The translations under genes and the position numbers were made by a program. From Nonomuraea montanisoli (GTDB taxonomy: Bacteria > Actinomycetota > Actinomycetes > Streptosporangiales > Streptosporangiaceae): DNA of 64,000 bases. Below the pieces are notes generated by a model, which worked only from the letters and a program-made list of their open reading frames with translations, was not told where the DNA came from and made no database searches. The stretch covers positions 496,001 to 560,000 of the forward strand of contig NZ_JABWGN010000002.1 of NCBI RefSeq assembly GCF_013363975.1, in the 5' to 3' direction. This document shows positions 6,742 to 15,062 of this stretch, piece by piece (the stretch's first letter is position 1; each line of letters starts with the position of its first letter).

Positions 6742-9700
6742 GTGACTTCTCGTATCGCCGTCGTCGGCATGGCATGCCGTTTTCCCGACGCCTCCACGGC
6801 CGGTGAGCTGTGGGACAACGCCGTGGCCGGCCGCCGGGCCTTCCGCCGGCTGCCCCGGGAACGCATCCGGCTGTCCGACTACTGGTCCGAGGACCGCACG
6901 GCGCCCGACCACTTCTACACGACCGAGGCGGCGTTGTTACGCGACTGGGAGTTCGACCGGCTGCGGTTCAAGGTGGCGGGCACGACGTACCGCAACACCG
7001 ACATGGTGCACTGGCTCGCGCTGGAGGTGGCCGCCGAGGCGCTGGCCGACGCCGGCTTCCCGGACGGCAAGGGCGCGCCGCACGAGACCACCGGCGTGGT
7101 CGTCGGCAACTCGCTCACCGGCGAGGGCCAGCGCGCCGCCGGGATCAGGCTGCGCTGGCCGTACGTGCGGCGCGTCGTCGCCGGCGCCCTGGAGGGGACG
7201 ATGGACACCGAGCAGCTCGCCGAGCTGCTCGCCCGCATGGAACGCGACTACAAGGCGCCCTTCCCCGTGCCCGACGGCGACTACCTGGCCGGCGGCCTGT
7301 CCAACACGATCGCCGGGCGCATCTGCAACCACTTCGACCTCAACGGCGGCGGCTACGCCGTGGACGGCGCCTGCGCCTCGTCGCTGCTCGCACTCACCAC
7401 GGCCTGCAACGCGCTCGTCTCCGGCGACCTCGACGTCGCCGTCGCGGGCGGGGTGGACATCAGCATCGACCCGAACGAGCTGATCGGCTTCTCCCGGGCC
7501 GGCGCGCTCGCCGCCGACGAGATGCGCGTCTACGACCGGCGCTCCGCCGGCTTCTGGCCCGGCGAGGGCTGCGGCATGGTCGTGCTGATGCGCGAGGAGG
7601 ACGCCGTCGCCCGGGGGCACCGCGTGCACGCCCTCGTCGCCGGATGGGGCGTGTCCTCGGACGGCGCGGGCGGCATCACCCGGCCCGAGTCCGACGGCCA
7701 GCGGCTCTGCCTCGACCGCGCCTACCGGCGCGCCGGGTTCGGCATCGACGAGGTGCCGTACTTCGAGGGGCACGGCACCGGCACCGCCGTGGGCGACGCC
7801 GCCGAGCTCCAGACGATCTCCGAGGCGCGCCACGCCGCCGCCCCCGGCGCGCCGCCCGCCGTCATCGGCTCCGTCAAGGCGAACATCGGCCACACGAAGG
7901 CCGCCGCCGGCATGGCCGGCCTGATCAAGGCGGTCATGGCGGTCAACAGCGCGGTGCTGCCGCCGACCACCGGGTGCGAACGGCCGCACAAGCTGCTGTC
8001 CGGCGAGTCGCCCGCCCTGCGCACCCTGCGCAAGGCCGAGCCGTGGCCGTCCGGCGCGCCGCTGCGCGCGGGCGTCAGCGCCATGGGCTTCGGCGGCATC
8101 AACACCCACGTCGTGATCGAGTCCCCGCGCCCCCGCCGGCCCCGCCTGGACGGGCGGACCCGCACCCTCATGAACTCCCCCCAGGACGCCGAGCTGTTCT
8201 GCCTGGACGCCGACACGGCTGACGACCTGCGCCGCGAGGCGGAACGCCTGGCCACGGTCGCCGTGGGCATGTCCCGGTCGGAACTGCCCGACCTCGCCGC
8301 GCACCTCGCGCGCGGGCTCGGCGCGCGAGGCGCCCGCGCGCGGCGCGCCGCGGTCGTCGCCGGGACGCCCGCCGAGCTGGCCGAACGGCTGCGCCGGGTC
8401 GCCGAGCTGGCCGGGCAGGGCACGGAGCGGCACATCGACGCCGCGGCCGGGATCTTCCTCGGCGCCCTGGGCGAGCTGCCGCGCATCGTGCTCATGTTCC
8501 CCGGCCAGGGCTCCGGCACGCGCTCCGACGGCGGAGCGCTGCGCCGCCGCTTCGACACGGTCGACGAGCTGTACGAGACGGCCGCGCTGCCCGCCGACGG
8601 CGACCAGGTCGAGACCGCCGTGGCCCAGCCGCGCATCGTGACCGCCTCCGTCGCCGGGCTCCGGGTGCTGTCCGAGCTGGGCGTCGAGGCCGGCACCGCG
8701 GTCGGGCACAGCCTCGGCGAGCTGGTCGCGCTGCACTGGGCCGGCTCGTTCGACGAGGCGGCGGTGCTGCGCGTCGCCGCCGCCCGGGGACGCGCGATGA
8801 GCGAGCTGTCCGAGAGCGGCGGGGCGATGGCGAGCATCACCGCCGACCACGACACCGTGGCCGCGCTCATCGGCGACGACCCCGTGGTCGTGGCCGGGCT
8901 CAACTCCCCGCGCCAGACCGTGGTCTCCGGGCCCGGCGAGGCGGTGACCCGGGTCGTGGAGCGGGCCACCCGCCAGGGCCTGCAGTCCGTCCGGCTGCCC
9001 GTCTCGCACGCCTTCCACTCGCCGCTGGTCGCCCCGGCCGCCGCCGTCTTCGCGGGCACGCTGGCCGAGGAGAGCCCGGCGCCCGTCCGCCGGAACGTCG
9101 TGTCCACCGTGACCGGGGCGCCGGTCGTCGGCGAACCCCTCGACCTGCTGCGCGAGCAGATCACCGCGCCCGTCCGCTTCGCCGAGGCGCTCGCCGCCGC
9201 CGCCAAGGACGCCGACCTGCTCGTCGAGGTGGGCCCGGGACAGGTGCTCACCCAGCTCGCGCGGGACATCGTGAACGTCCCCGTGGTCGCCACGCGCACG
9301 GACGACGACTCCCTGGGCGGCATCCTGCGGACGCTGGGCGCCGCGTTCGCCGTCGGCGCCGCCGTGAAGGTCGGCGCCCTGTTCGACGACCGCTTCACCC
9401 GCCCCTTCGACCCGGCCGCCACCCCCACCTTCATCACCAACCTGTGCGAGGTCGTCCCGGAGATCGACGCCGCGCTGCTGACCGGCATGACCGGCGGCGC
9501 GGCGGCCCCGGCGGCCGCGCCCGAGGCCGCCGCGGACGACGAGCCGACCGGCGACCCGCTGCTCCTGCTGCGCCGGCTGGTCGCCGCACACGCCGAGTTC
9601 CCGCTGGAGGCGGTGCAGGCCGACAGCAAGTTCCTGGACGACCTGCACCTCAGCTCGATCGTGGTGGGCGAGATCGTCGGCGAGGCCATGCGCCGCCTCG

Positions 9701-12585
9701 GGCTGTCCGAGCCCGCCGCGCCCACCGGGTACGCCACCGCCACGCTCGGCCAGGTCGCCGAGACGCTGGAACAGCTCGTCGCCACCGGCCAGGCGCCCGC
9801 CGAGGACGCGGAGACGGCCGCGGCCCGGATCGTCCCGCCCGGCGTCGCGCACTGGGTCCACGGCTTCGCCGTGGCGAGAAGGGAGGACGGCCCGCCGCGC
9901 CGTACGGCCCCGCGCAGCCCCGGCGCCTGGACCGTCGTCGGCGAGCACCCCGCCGCAGAAGCGCTGCGCGCCGCCCTGGAGGAGGCGGAGACCGGCGCCG
10001 GCGTGCTGGCGATCCTGCCCTCGGGGCCGGCCACCGGACGGGCGGATGGCGAGCGGCTGGACGCCGAGCGGCTGGCGGTGCTGCGCGCCGCCGCCGACGC
10101 GGTGCTCGCCGGAAAGGACGTGACCCGGTGCGCGATCGTCCAGGAGGAGCCCGGCGGGGCCGGCTTCGCCAAGACCCTGCACCTGGAGGCGCCCTGGGTC
10201 GCCACCACCGTCGTCACCCTGCCGCTCGACGCCGCCGCGCCCGCACGGGTCGCCGCCGAGGTCACCGCCACCAGCGGCTTCACGGAGGTCTTCCACGACG
10301 CCGACGGCACCCGCACCCGGCCCGTCCTGACCCCGGTCGAGCTCGGCGGCGGGCGGATCCCGCTCGGCCCGGACGACGTGCTGCTCGTCACCGGCGGCGG
10401 CAAGGGCATCACCGCCGAGTGCGCGCTCGACCTGGCCAAGGAGACGGGCGCCCGCCTCGCCCTGCTCGGCCGCTCCGACCCGGAGCGGGACGCCGAGCTG
10501 GCCGCCAACCTGGAACGCATGGCGGCCACCGGCGTGACCGCCCGCTACCTGCGCGCCGACGTGACCGACCCCGCGGCGGTGGCCGAGGCGGTCGCCGCGG
10601 TCGAGGCCGACCTCGGCCGGATCACCGGAGTGCTGTACGGGGCCGGCGGCAACGTCCCCAAGCTGCTCCAGGAGCTCACCGGCGACGACTACGCCGCCAC
10701 CATCGACCCCAAGGTCGCCGGCCTCAGGGCCGTGCTGGCCGCCGTCGACACCGCGGCCCTGCGGCTGCTCGTCACGTTCGGCAGCATCACCGGACGGGCC
10801 GGGCTGCGCGGCGAGGCCCACTACGCGATCGCCAACGAGTGGCAGAGCGACCTCGTCGAACGGCTCGCCCGCGAGCTGCCGCACTGCCGGTGCCGGGCCG
10901 TCGAATGGTCCCTGTGGTCCGGCGTCGGCATGGGCGAACGGCTCGGCTCGGTGGAGAGCCTCGCCCGCGTCGGCGTCACCACCATCACCCCCGACCAGGG
11001 CGTGGCCATGCTCCGCGGCCTGGTCGCCGACCCCGACGCGCCCGCTGTCACCGTGGTCACCGGCCGCTTCGGCGACCTGCCGACGGTCACCTTCGCCGCC
11101 GGCCGCGAGGGCTGCGACGACCTGCCGCTGCTGCGCTTCCTGGAGCAGCCGCGCGTCCACTACCCCGGAATCGAGCTGGTCGCCGACTCCGAGGTGAGCT
11201 GGGCCGGCGACCCCTACCTCGCCGAGCACGTCTTCGGCGGCGGCGAGGGCGCCGTCGTCCCCGGCACGGTCGGCATGGAGATGATGGCCCAGGCCGCCGC
11301 CGGCCTGCTCGGCGCCGACGCCCTCCCCGTCCTGGAGGACGTCGAGTTCCTGCGGGCCATCGTGGTGCCCGAGGACGCCCCGGTCACGGTCCGGGTGGCG
11401 GCGCTGCGCCTCGGGCCGGGCCGGGTGGCCACCGCGGTCCGTACGAGCGCGACCAAGTTCCAGGTCGACCACTTCCGGGCGGTCTGCGCGTACTCCCGGG
11501 CCGAGGGCGAGCCGGAACCGCTCGGACTGGTGCGGCGCGACGACGTGGCGCTGCCGCCGATGGCTTTCGACCCCGCCACGGACCTGTACGGGCCGATGCT
11601 CTTCCACGGCCCGCGGTTCAAGCTCGTCGAGAGCATCCACCGCACCGGCGCCCAGCACGTCACCGGCCGGCTCCTGCCCGGGACGGACGCGTCCTGGTTC
11701 GGCCGCTACCTGCCCGACCGGCTGCTGCTCGGCGACCCGGCCGCCCGCGACGCGTACATGCAGCCGATGCAGACCTGCGGGCCGACCGTGCTGGCCATCC
11801 CCCTCGGCGTGGACCGCGTCGTGCCGGGGCCCCGCGCGGGCGCGCAGGCGACCGACGTCTACATCCGGCACCGGTACGACGACAAGTGCTGGGACATCGA
11901 GGTCACCGACCGCGACGGCCGGGTGGTCGAGACCTGGCAGGGCTTCCGGACGCAGCTCGTCAGCAAGTACGAGGTGCCTCGCGAATGGGTTCCCGTGCTG
12001 CTCGGCTCGTACCTGGAGCACGTGCTCATCGAGCAGGAGCTGGCGGGACGCGTCGTCCTCGACGTGGACGGCGAGGGGCTGGAGCGGCGGCAGGCGAGCC
12101 TGCTGGCGCTCCGGCGGCTGTTCGGGGCGGCGACCGAGGTCGTCTGGCGGCCGGACGGCAGACCCGAGGTGCTGGGCGGCGGCACGGTGTCCGTCGCGCA
12201 CGCCGCCGGCGTCACCATGGCCACGACCACGGCCGGCTGCGACCTGGAGACCGTCACCCCCAGGAGCGAGGAGGCGTGGACATCGCTGCTCGGCGCCGAC
12301 CGGCTCGCGCTGGCCGGCACCGTGGCCGAGGAGACCGGCGAGGACGCCGACACGGCGGCCACGCGGGTCTGGACGGCCGCCGAATGCCTGGTGAAGGCGG
12401 GCCTGCCCGTCGACACGGCCGTCACCTTCGACTCGGCCAGGGAGGGCGGCTGGGTGGGATTCGTCGCCGGCGGGCGCCGGATCCTGACGCTGTCCACCCG
12501 GCTGCGCGGCGTGCGGGCCCCCGTGGTGCTCGCCGTCCTCGCCGAGACCGACCCGGACGCGGGCAAGGCCGGTGAGCTGCGATGA
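6742..12585 (+). CDS. Iterative type I polyketide synthase with enediyne-PKS architecture
   Basis: The 1947-residue protein has the domain order KS-AT-ACP-KR-DH-PPTase, the hallmark of PksE enzymes that build a polyene on their own ACP. Visible catalytic residues: KS Cys211 in DGACASS with the EGHGTGT and NIGHTKAAAG histidines; AT Ser657 in GHSLGE and the malonyl-type HAFHS motif; ACP serine, probably Ser972, in DDLHLSSI; KR GGGKGI at 1218-1223 and Tyr1361 in AHYAIANEW; DH His1496 (YLAEHVFGGG) and Asp1670 (RDAYMQPMQ); and a C-terminal phosphopantetheinyl transferase with CDLE at 1833-1836 and WTAAECLVKAG. All domains look intact, so the enzyme should be self-activating. The GTG start follows AAGGA by five bases. 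The thioesterase gene overlaps its stop. Without the other warhead genes the product may not be an enediyne. Confidence 0.92.
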   Translation: MTSRIAVVGMACRFPDASTAGELWDNAVAGRRAFRRLPRERIRLSDYWSEDRTAPDHFYTTEAALLRDWEFDRLRFKVAGTTYRNTDMVHWLALEVAAEALADAGFPDGKGAPHETTGVVVGNSLTGEGQRAAGIRLRWPYVRRVVAGALEGTMDTEQLAELLARMERDYKAPFPVPDGDYLAGGLSNTIAGRICNHFDLNGGGYAVDGACASSLLALTTACNALVSGDLDVAVAGGVDISIDPNELIGFSRAGALAADEMRVYDRRSAGFWPGEGCGMVVLMREEDAVARGHRVHALVAGWGVSSDGAGGITRPESDGQRLCLDRAYRRAGFGIDEVPYFEGHGTGTAVGDAAELQTISEARHAAAPGAPPAVIGSVKANIGHTKAAAGMAGLIKAVMAVNSAVLPPTTGCERPHKLLSGESPALRTLRKAEPWPSGAPLRAGVSAMGFGGINTHVVIESPRPRRPRLDGRTRTLMNSPQDAELFCLDADTADDLRREAERLATVAVGMSRSELPDLAAHLARGLGARGARARRAAVVAGTPAELAERLRRVAELAGQGTERHIDAAAGIFLGALGELPRIVLMFPGQGSGTRSDGGALRRRFDTVDELYETAALPADGDQVETAVAQPRIVTASVAGLRVLSELGVEAGTAVGHSLGELVALHWAGSFDEAAVLRVAAARGRAMSELSESGGAMASITADHDTVAALIGDDPVVVAGLNSPRQTVVSGPGEAVTRVVERATRQGLQSVRLPVSHAFHSPLVAPAAAVFAGTLAEESPAPVRRNVVSTVTGAPVVGEPLDLLREQITAPVRFAEALAAAAKDADLLVEVGPGQVLTQLARDIVNVPVVATRTDDDSLGGILRTLGAAFAVGAAVKVGALFDDRFTRPFDPAATPTFITNLCEVVPEIDAALLTGMTGGAAAPAAAPEAAADDEPTGDPLLLLRRLVAAHAEFPLEAVQADSKFLDDLHLSSIVVGEIVGEAMRRLGLSEPAAPTGYATATLGQVAETLEQLVATGQAPAEDAETAAARIVPPGVAHWVHGFAVARREDGPPRRTAPRSPGAWTVVGEHPAAEALRAALEEAETGAGVLAILPSGPATGRADGERLDAERLAVLRAAADAVLAGKDVTRCAIVQEEPGGAGFAKTLHLEAPWVATTVVTLPLDAAAPARVAAEVTATSGFTEVFHDADGTRTRPVLTPVELGGGRIPLGPDDVLLVTGGGKGITAECALDLAKETGARLALLGRSDPERDAELAANLERMAATGVTARYLRADVTDPAAVAEAVAAVEADLGRITGVLYGAGGNVPKLLQELTGDDYAATIDPKVAGLRAVLAAVDTAALRLLVTFGSITGRAGLRGEAHYAIANEWQSDLVERLARELPHCRCRAVEWSLWSGVGMGERLGSVESLARVGVTTITPDQGVAMLRGLVADPDAPAVTVVTGRFGDLPTVTFAAGREGCDDLPLLRFLEQPRVHYPGIELVADSEVSWAGDPYLAEHVFGGGEGAVVPGTVGMEMMAQAAAGLLGADALPVLEDVEFLRAIVVPEDAPVTVRVAALRLGPGRVATAVRTSATKFQVDHFRAVCAYSRAEGEPEPLGLVRRDDVALPPMAFDPATDLYGPMLFHGPRFKLVESIHRTGAQHVTGRLLPGTDASWFGRYLPDRLLLGDPAARDAYMQPMQTCGPTVLAIPLGVDRVVPGPRAGAQATDVYIRHRYDDKCWDIEVTDRDGRVVETWQGFRTQLVSKYEVPREWVPVLLGSYLEHVLIEQELAGRVVLDVDGEGLERRQASLLALRRLFGAATEVVWRPDGRPEVLGGGTVSVAHAAGVTMATTTAGCDLETVTPRSEEAWTSLLGADRLALAGTVAEETGEDADTAATRVWTAAECLVKAGLPVDTAVTFDSAREGGWVGFVAGGRRILTLSTRLRGVRAPVVLAVLAETDPDAGKAGELR

Positions 12586-13031
12586 ACGGCGACGCCTACG
12601 AGTACCGGCACGTCGTCGGCATCGAGGACACCGACCTGCTGGGCAACGTCAACTACGTCAACTACATCCGCTGGCAGGGACGCGCGCGGGAGATGTTCCT
12701 GCGCGACTACGTCCCCGACGTGGTGGCGGGCTTCGCCGACGGGGTGCGGCTACTCACCGTGAGCTGCCGCTGCGACTACCTGCGGGAGCTCGCCGTGTTC
12801 GACGAGGTGGTCATCCGGATGCGGCAGGGTGAGCTGGGCCAGACCCAGTCCGTGATGACGTACGAGTACTGGCGCCAGCTCCCGGACGGGGGAGAGGAGC
12901 TGGTCGCCACCGGCGAGCAGCGGATCGCCTGCGTGCGCCCCGACGAGCACGGCCGCATGGTGCCCGCGCGGATCCCGGAGCAGATGCGGCGCCTGCTCGA
13001 ACAGGTGCAAAGCCCCTCCACGCGCCGCTGA
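12582..13031 (+). CDS. Hot-dog thioesterase of enediyne PKS type (E10-like)
   Basis: This 149-residue single-domain protein starts inside the PKS stop (ATGA). The N-terminal third has the E10-type 4HBT signature: IEDTDLLGNVNYVNYIRWQG from residue 14 on, followed by RAREMFL. Tyr, Arg and Glu at about 28, 34-36 and 37 line the active site in the family. Such enzymes hydrolyse the completed polyene from the PKS ACP, giving an acid or, after decarboxylation, a hydrocarbon or ketone. The tight coupling to the PKS gene shows that it is its dedicated release enzyme. Its stop codon lies within a 21-bp tandem duplication. Confidence 0.9.
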   Translation: MNGDAYEYRHVVGIEDTDLLGNVNYVNYIRWQGRAREMFLRDYVPDVVAGFADGVRLLTVSCRCDYLRELAVFDEVVIRMRQGELGQTQSVMTYEYWRQLPDGGEELVATGEQRIACVRPDEHGRMVPARIPEQMRRLLEQVQSPSTRR

Positions 13032-13064
13032 CCCGAGAGGGCCCGCCGCTGACCCGGAAAGGAC
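13023..13064. repeat. 21-bp tandem duplication spanning the thioesterase stop
   Basis: Units 13023-13043 and 13044-13064 share about 17 of 21 bases and begin with CGCCGCTGACCCG. The first copy carries the thioesterase stop (13029-13031). The second carries the purine-rich GGAAAGGA that serves as ribosome site for the methyltransferase at 13070, so duplication created spacing between the two genes. Confidence 0.75.
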
Positions 13065-13069
13065 CGCCG

Positions 13070-13912
13070 ATGCATTCCGTCGCCGCCACCGCCCGCTGGA
13101 CCGCCGCCGCCCGGGCCAAGGAGTCGCGCCGCGAGGACGCGATCTTCACGGACCCGTACGCCGAGCGGCTCGCCGGCCGGGAGGGCGCCACCCTCTTCGC
13201 CCGCTACGACAACCCCGGGGTCGGCGAGTTCATCGCCATCCGCACCCGCTACCTGGACGACCTGATCCGCCGTGGGGGCTTCGGCCAGGTCGTGCTGCTC
13301 GCGGCCGGCATGGACACCCGCTCCGTGCGGCTGCCGTGGCCCCCGGGGACCGTCCTGTACGAGGTCGACCAGCCGGACCTGCTGGAGGAGAAGGACAAGC
13401 GGCTCGCGGACCTGGGCGCCCGGCACGCCTGCGACCGGCGGGCCGTCGGCGCCGACCTCACCGGCGACTGGCCGGCGGCGCTGCGTGCGGCCGGCTGGGA
13501 CCCGTCGGCGCCCACGCTGTGGGTGGCGGAGGGCCTGCTGTTCTACCTGCCGGAGCCCGCCGCCCGCCTGCTGCTCGAACGGGTGGCGCAGGCCGCCGCC
13601 CCGGGGAGCGTGCTCGCCGGGGACCTGCTCAGCCACCAGTCCATGATCAGCGAGTTCTCGAAGGAGGGGCTGCGCCGGCTCACCGAGGACGGCTGCCCGT
13701 GGCTGTTCGGCACCGACGAGCCGGAGGAGTTCCTGTCCGGCTGCGGCTGGCGGGTGACGGAGCTGCGGATGCCCGGCGAGGAGGGCGCCTCCTACGGCCG
13801 GTGGCCGTGGAACCCGCCGCTGCCCCGGGAGGCCAGGGGCTTCCCGCAGAACTTCCTGTTCGTCGCCGCGAGGGACTTCGTCGCGAGGGACTTCGTCGCC
13901 GCGGGCGACTGA
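13070..13912 (+). CDS. SAM-dependent O-methyltransferase, LCMT/TIGR00027-like
   Basis: The 280-residue protein belongs to the leucine-carboxyl-methyltransferase-like group that often serves polyketide pathways. It shows RTRYLDDLI, the SAM-binding VVLLAAGMDTRSVRL (about residues 74-88), LYEVDQP at the end of strand 2 (acid that binds the ribose), and LWVAEGLLFYLPE. The family methylates carboxylates or hydroxyls. Coming directly after the thioesterase, it could turn the released polyene acid into its methyl ester. The C-terminus ends in RDFVARDFVA, produced by a 15-bp duplication just before the stop. A strong hairpin follows, so this is the last gene of the locus. Confidence 0.85.
   Translation: MHSVAATARWTAAARAKESRREDAIFTDPYAERLAGREGATLFARYDNPGVGEFIAIRTRYLDDLIRRGGFGQVVLLAAGMDTRSVRLPWPPGTVLYEVDQPDLLEEKDKRLADLGARHACDRRAVGADLTGDWPAALRAAGWDPSAPTLWVAEGLLFYLPEPAARLLLERVAQAAAPGSVLAGDLLSHQSMISEFSKEGLRRLTEDGCPWLFGTDEPEEFLSGCGWRVTELRMPGEEGASYGRWPWNPPLPREARGFPQNFLFVAARDFVARDFVAAGD
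13868..13897. repeat. 15-bp perfect in-frame duplication at methyltransferase C-terminus
   Basis: Units 13868-13882 and 13883-13897 are identical and repeat five residues (ARDFV). They lie beyond the conserved fold, five codons before the stop. Confidence 0.85.
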
Positions 13913-13924
13913 GGCTCCGGAGGG

Positions 13925-13956
13925 GGTGGCCGCGGGATCGTCCCCCCGCGGCCACC
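13925..13956. terminator. Hairpin between convergent genes
   Basis: A 12-bp perfect stem (13925-13936 with 13945-13956) with an eight-base loop sits in the 56-bp gap between the methyltransferase gene and the oppositely directed SapA-like gene. It can serve both directions and marks the end of the polyketide locus. Confidence 0.75.
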
Positions 13957-13968
13957 GCCGTACGGCGA

Positions 13969-14376
13969 CTACCTGCAGTGCTCCCAGCCGCTGGTCCAGA
14001 GGGTGTCACCGTATCCGCCGCCCCACATGATGCAGCGTGCCCCGGCGTCGACCTTCACCGGCCCCGCGTAGTACTGGTAGTGGCCGGGGTCCACCCTGAA
14101 GTACATGCCGTCGTGCCGCAGTCTGGCCTCCACGTACGTGGTGTTGCCCCTGGCGCCCGTCTTCCAGGTCACGACGCAGTTGGTGGTGCCGTTGTAGAGC
14201 AGGTAGATGGTGGCGCTGGAGCCGAGGGCGTGGCTGTCGATGACGTGGTAACTGCCGCCGCCGCAGGCCTCGACAGGGGAGGACGCCGCCGCGGCGGGAC
14301 CGCTGGTGACGATGGTGCCGGCCAGCGCGGCGACCAGGCCGAGCGCCGTGACGGCCGACTTCTTGAGCTTGCCCAT
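13969..14376 (-). CDS. Secreted spore-associated protein A-like protein
   Basis: The protein is 135 residues with a signal peptide (MGKLKKSAVTALGLVAALAG to AAAA, about 31 residues). The mature part follows the pattern of actinomycete SapA-type surface proteins: ACGGGSYHVIDSHALGSS, then IYLLYNGTTNCVVTWKT, FRVDPGHYQYYAGPVKVDA and a C-terminal cysteine pair (RCIMWGG, EHC). Four conserved cysteines suggest two disulfides. SapA proteins are exported and found on spores or aerial hyphae; their molecular role is not known. A divergent Nudix gene begins 137 bases upstream. Confidence 0.8.
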   Translation of the reverse strand: MGKLKKSAVTALGLVAALAGTIVTSGPAAAASSPVEACGGGSYHVIDSHALGSSATIYLLYNGTTNCVVTWKTGARGNTTYVEARLRHDGMYFRVDPGHYQYYAGPVKVDAGARCIMWGGGYGDTLWTSGWEHCR

Positions 14377-14513
14377 GCTGTGCGTGATCCTTTCGTCGAA
14401 CCAGACGACGCCGATCGAGAAGTGATCGACATGTCACAGATGAGAACGCCGGAACACGGCGGTCAGGTTGTAGGGCAGCCGGGCCCGGCTCGGGCTGATC
14501 TACCATCGCGGTT

Positions 14514-14996
14514 GTGGTGATCAAGAACGCGCACTGTTCCTTCTGCGGTACGGCCTTCGCCCCCGGCCAGGCGTGGCCGCGCACCTGCCCCGGCTGCGGG
14601 AACACCAGCTACCTCAACCCGCTGCCGGTCGCCGTGATGCTGCTGCCGGTCGACGACGGCGTGCTGGTCGTCCGCCGCGGGGTCGAGCCGCATCGCGGCC
14701 GGCTCGCGTTGCCCGGCGGCTTCATCGACCTGGGGGAGTCCTGGCAGCAGGCCGCCGTACGGGAGCTGCGCGAGGAGACGGGGATCGTCGTCGACGCGGA
14801 CGCCGTGCGGCTGCTCGACGTGATGAGCGCTCCCGACGGGACCCTGCTGGTCTTCGCCCTGGGGCCGCGGACCCGCGCGGCCGACCTGCCGCCGGTCGCG
14901 CCCACGGCCGAGACGACGGAGTGGCTGCTGCTCGACGGGCCGGCGGACCTGGCGTTCCCGCTGCACACCCAGGTCGTCGCGAGGTACTTCGCGTAG
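14514..14996 (+). CDS. Nudix hydrolase with N-terminal zinc ribbon
   Basis: The 160-residue protein starts with a zinc ribbon (CSFCGTAF and CPGCGNTSY, four cysteines in residues 8-31), followed by a Nudix domain. The Nudix box is complete: a glycine, five residues, Glu, seven residues, then RELREETGI (about residues 69-91). It should cleave a nucleoside diphosphate linked to another group, with Mg ions; the zinc-ribbon subgroup includes NADH pyrophosphatase-like enzymes, but the substrate is not evident. The start could be either of two adjacent GTG codons (14514 or 14517). The GH15 gene follows 66 bases later on the same strand. Confidence 0.85.
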   Translation: MVIKNAHCSFCGTAFAPGQAWPRTCPGCGNTSYLNPLPVAVMLLPVDDGVLVVRRGVEPHRGRLALPGGFIDLGESWQQAAVRELREETGIVVDADAVRLLDVMSAPDGTLLVFALGPRTRAADLPPVAPTAETTEWLLLDGPADLAFPLHTQVVARYFA

Positions 14997-15062
14997 CACG
15001 GCCGGAACCCGGAGTAGCACCATGGAAGGAGAGGACACCCGACGTCCGGGGAGGCCGCCGCC

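Noticed and set aside
6937..12201. Very long open frame antisense to the PKS gene
   Set aside because: Its translation is compositionally biased (Gly, Arg, Asp, His rich) and has no domain pattern; it is a by-product of high third-position GC on the true strand.
5371..13912. Complete enediyne biosynthetic gene cluster
   Set aside because: Only the PKS and thioesterase of the warhead set are present; neighbours on both sides are unrelated, and a terminator closes the right end.
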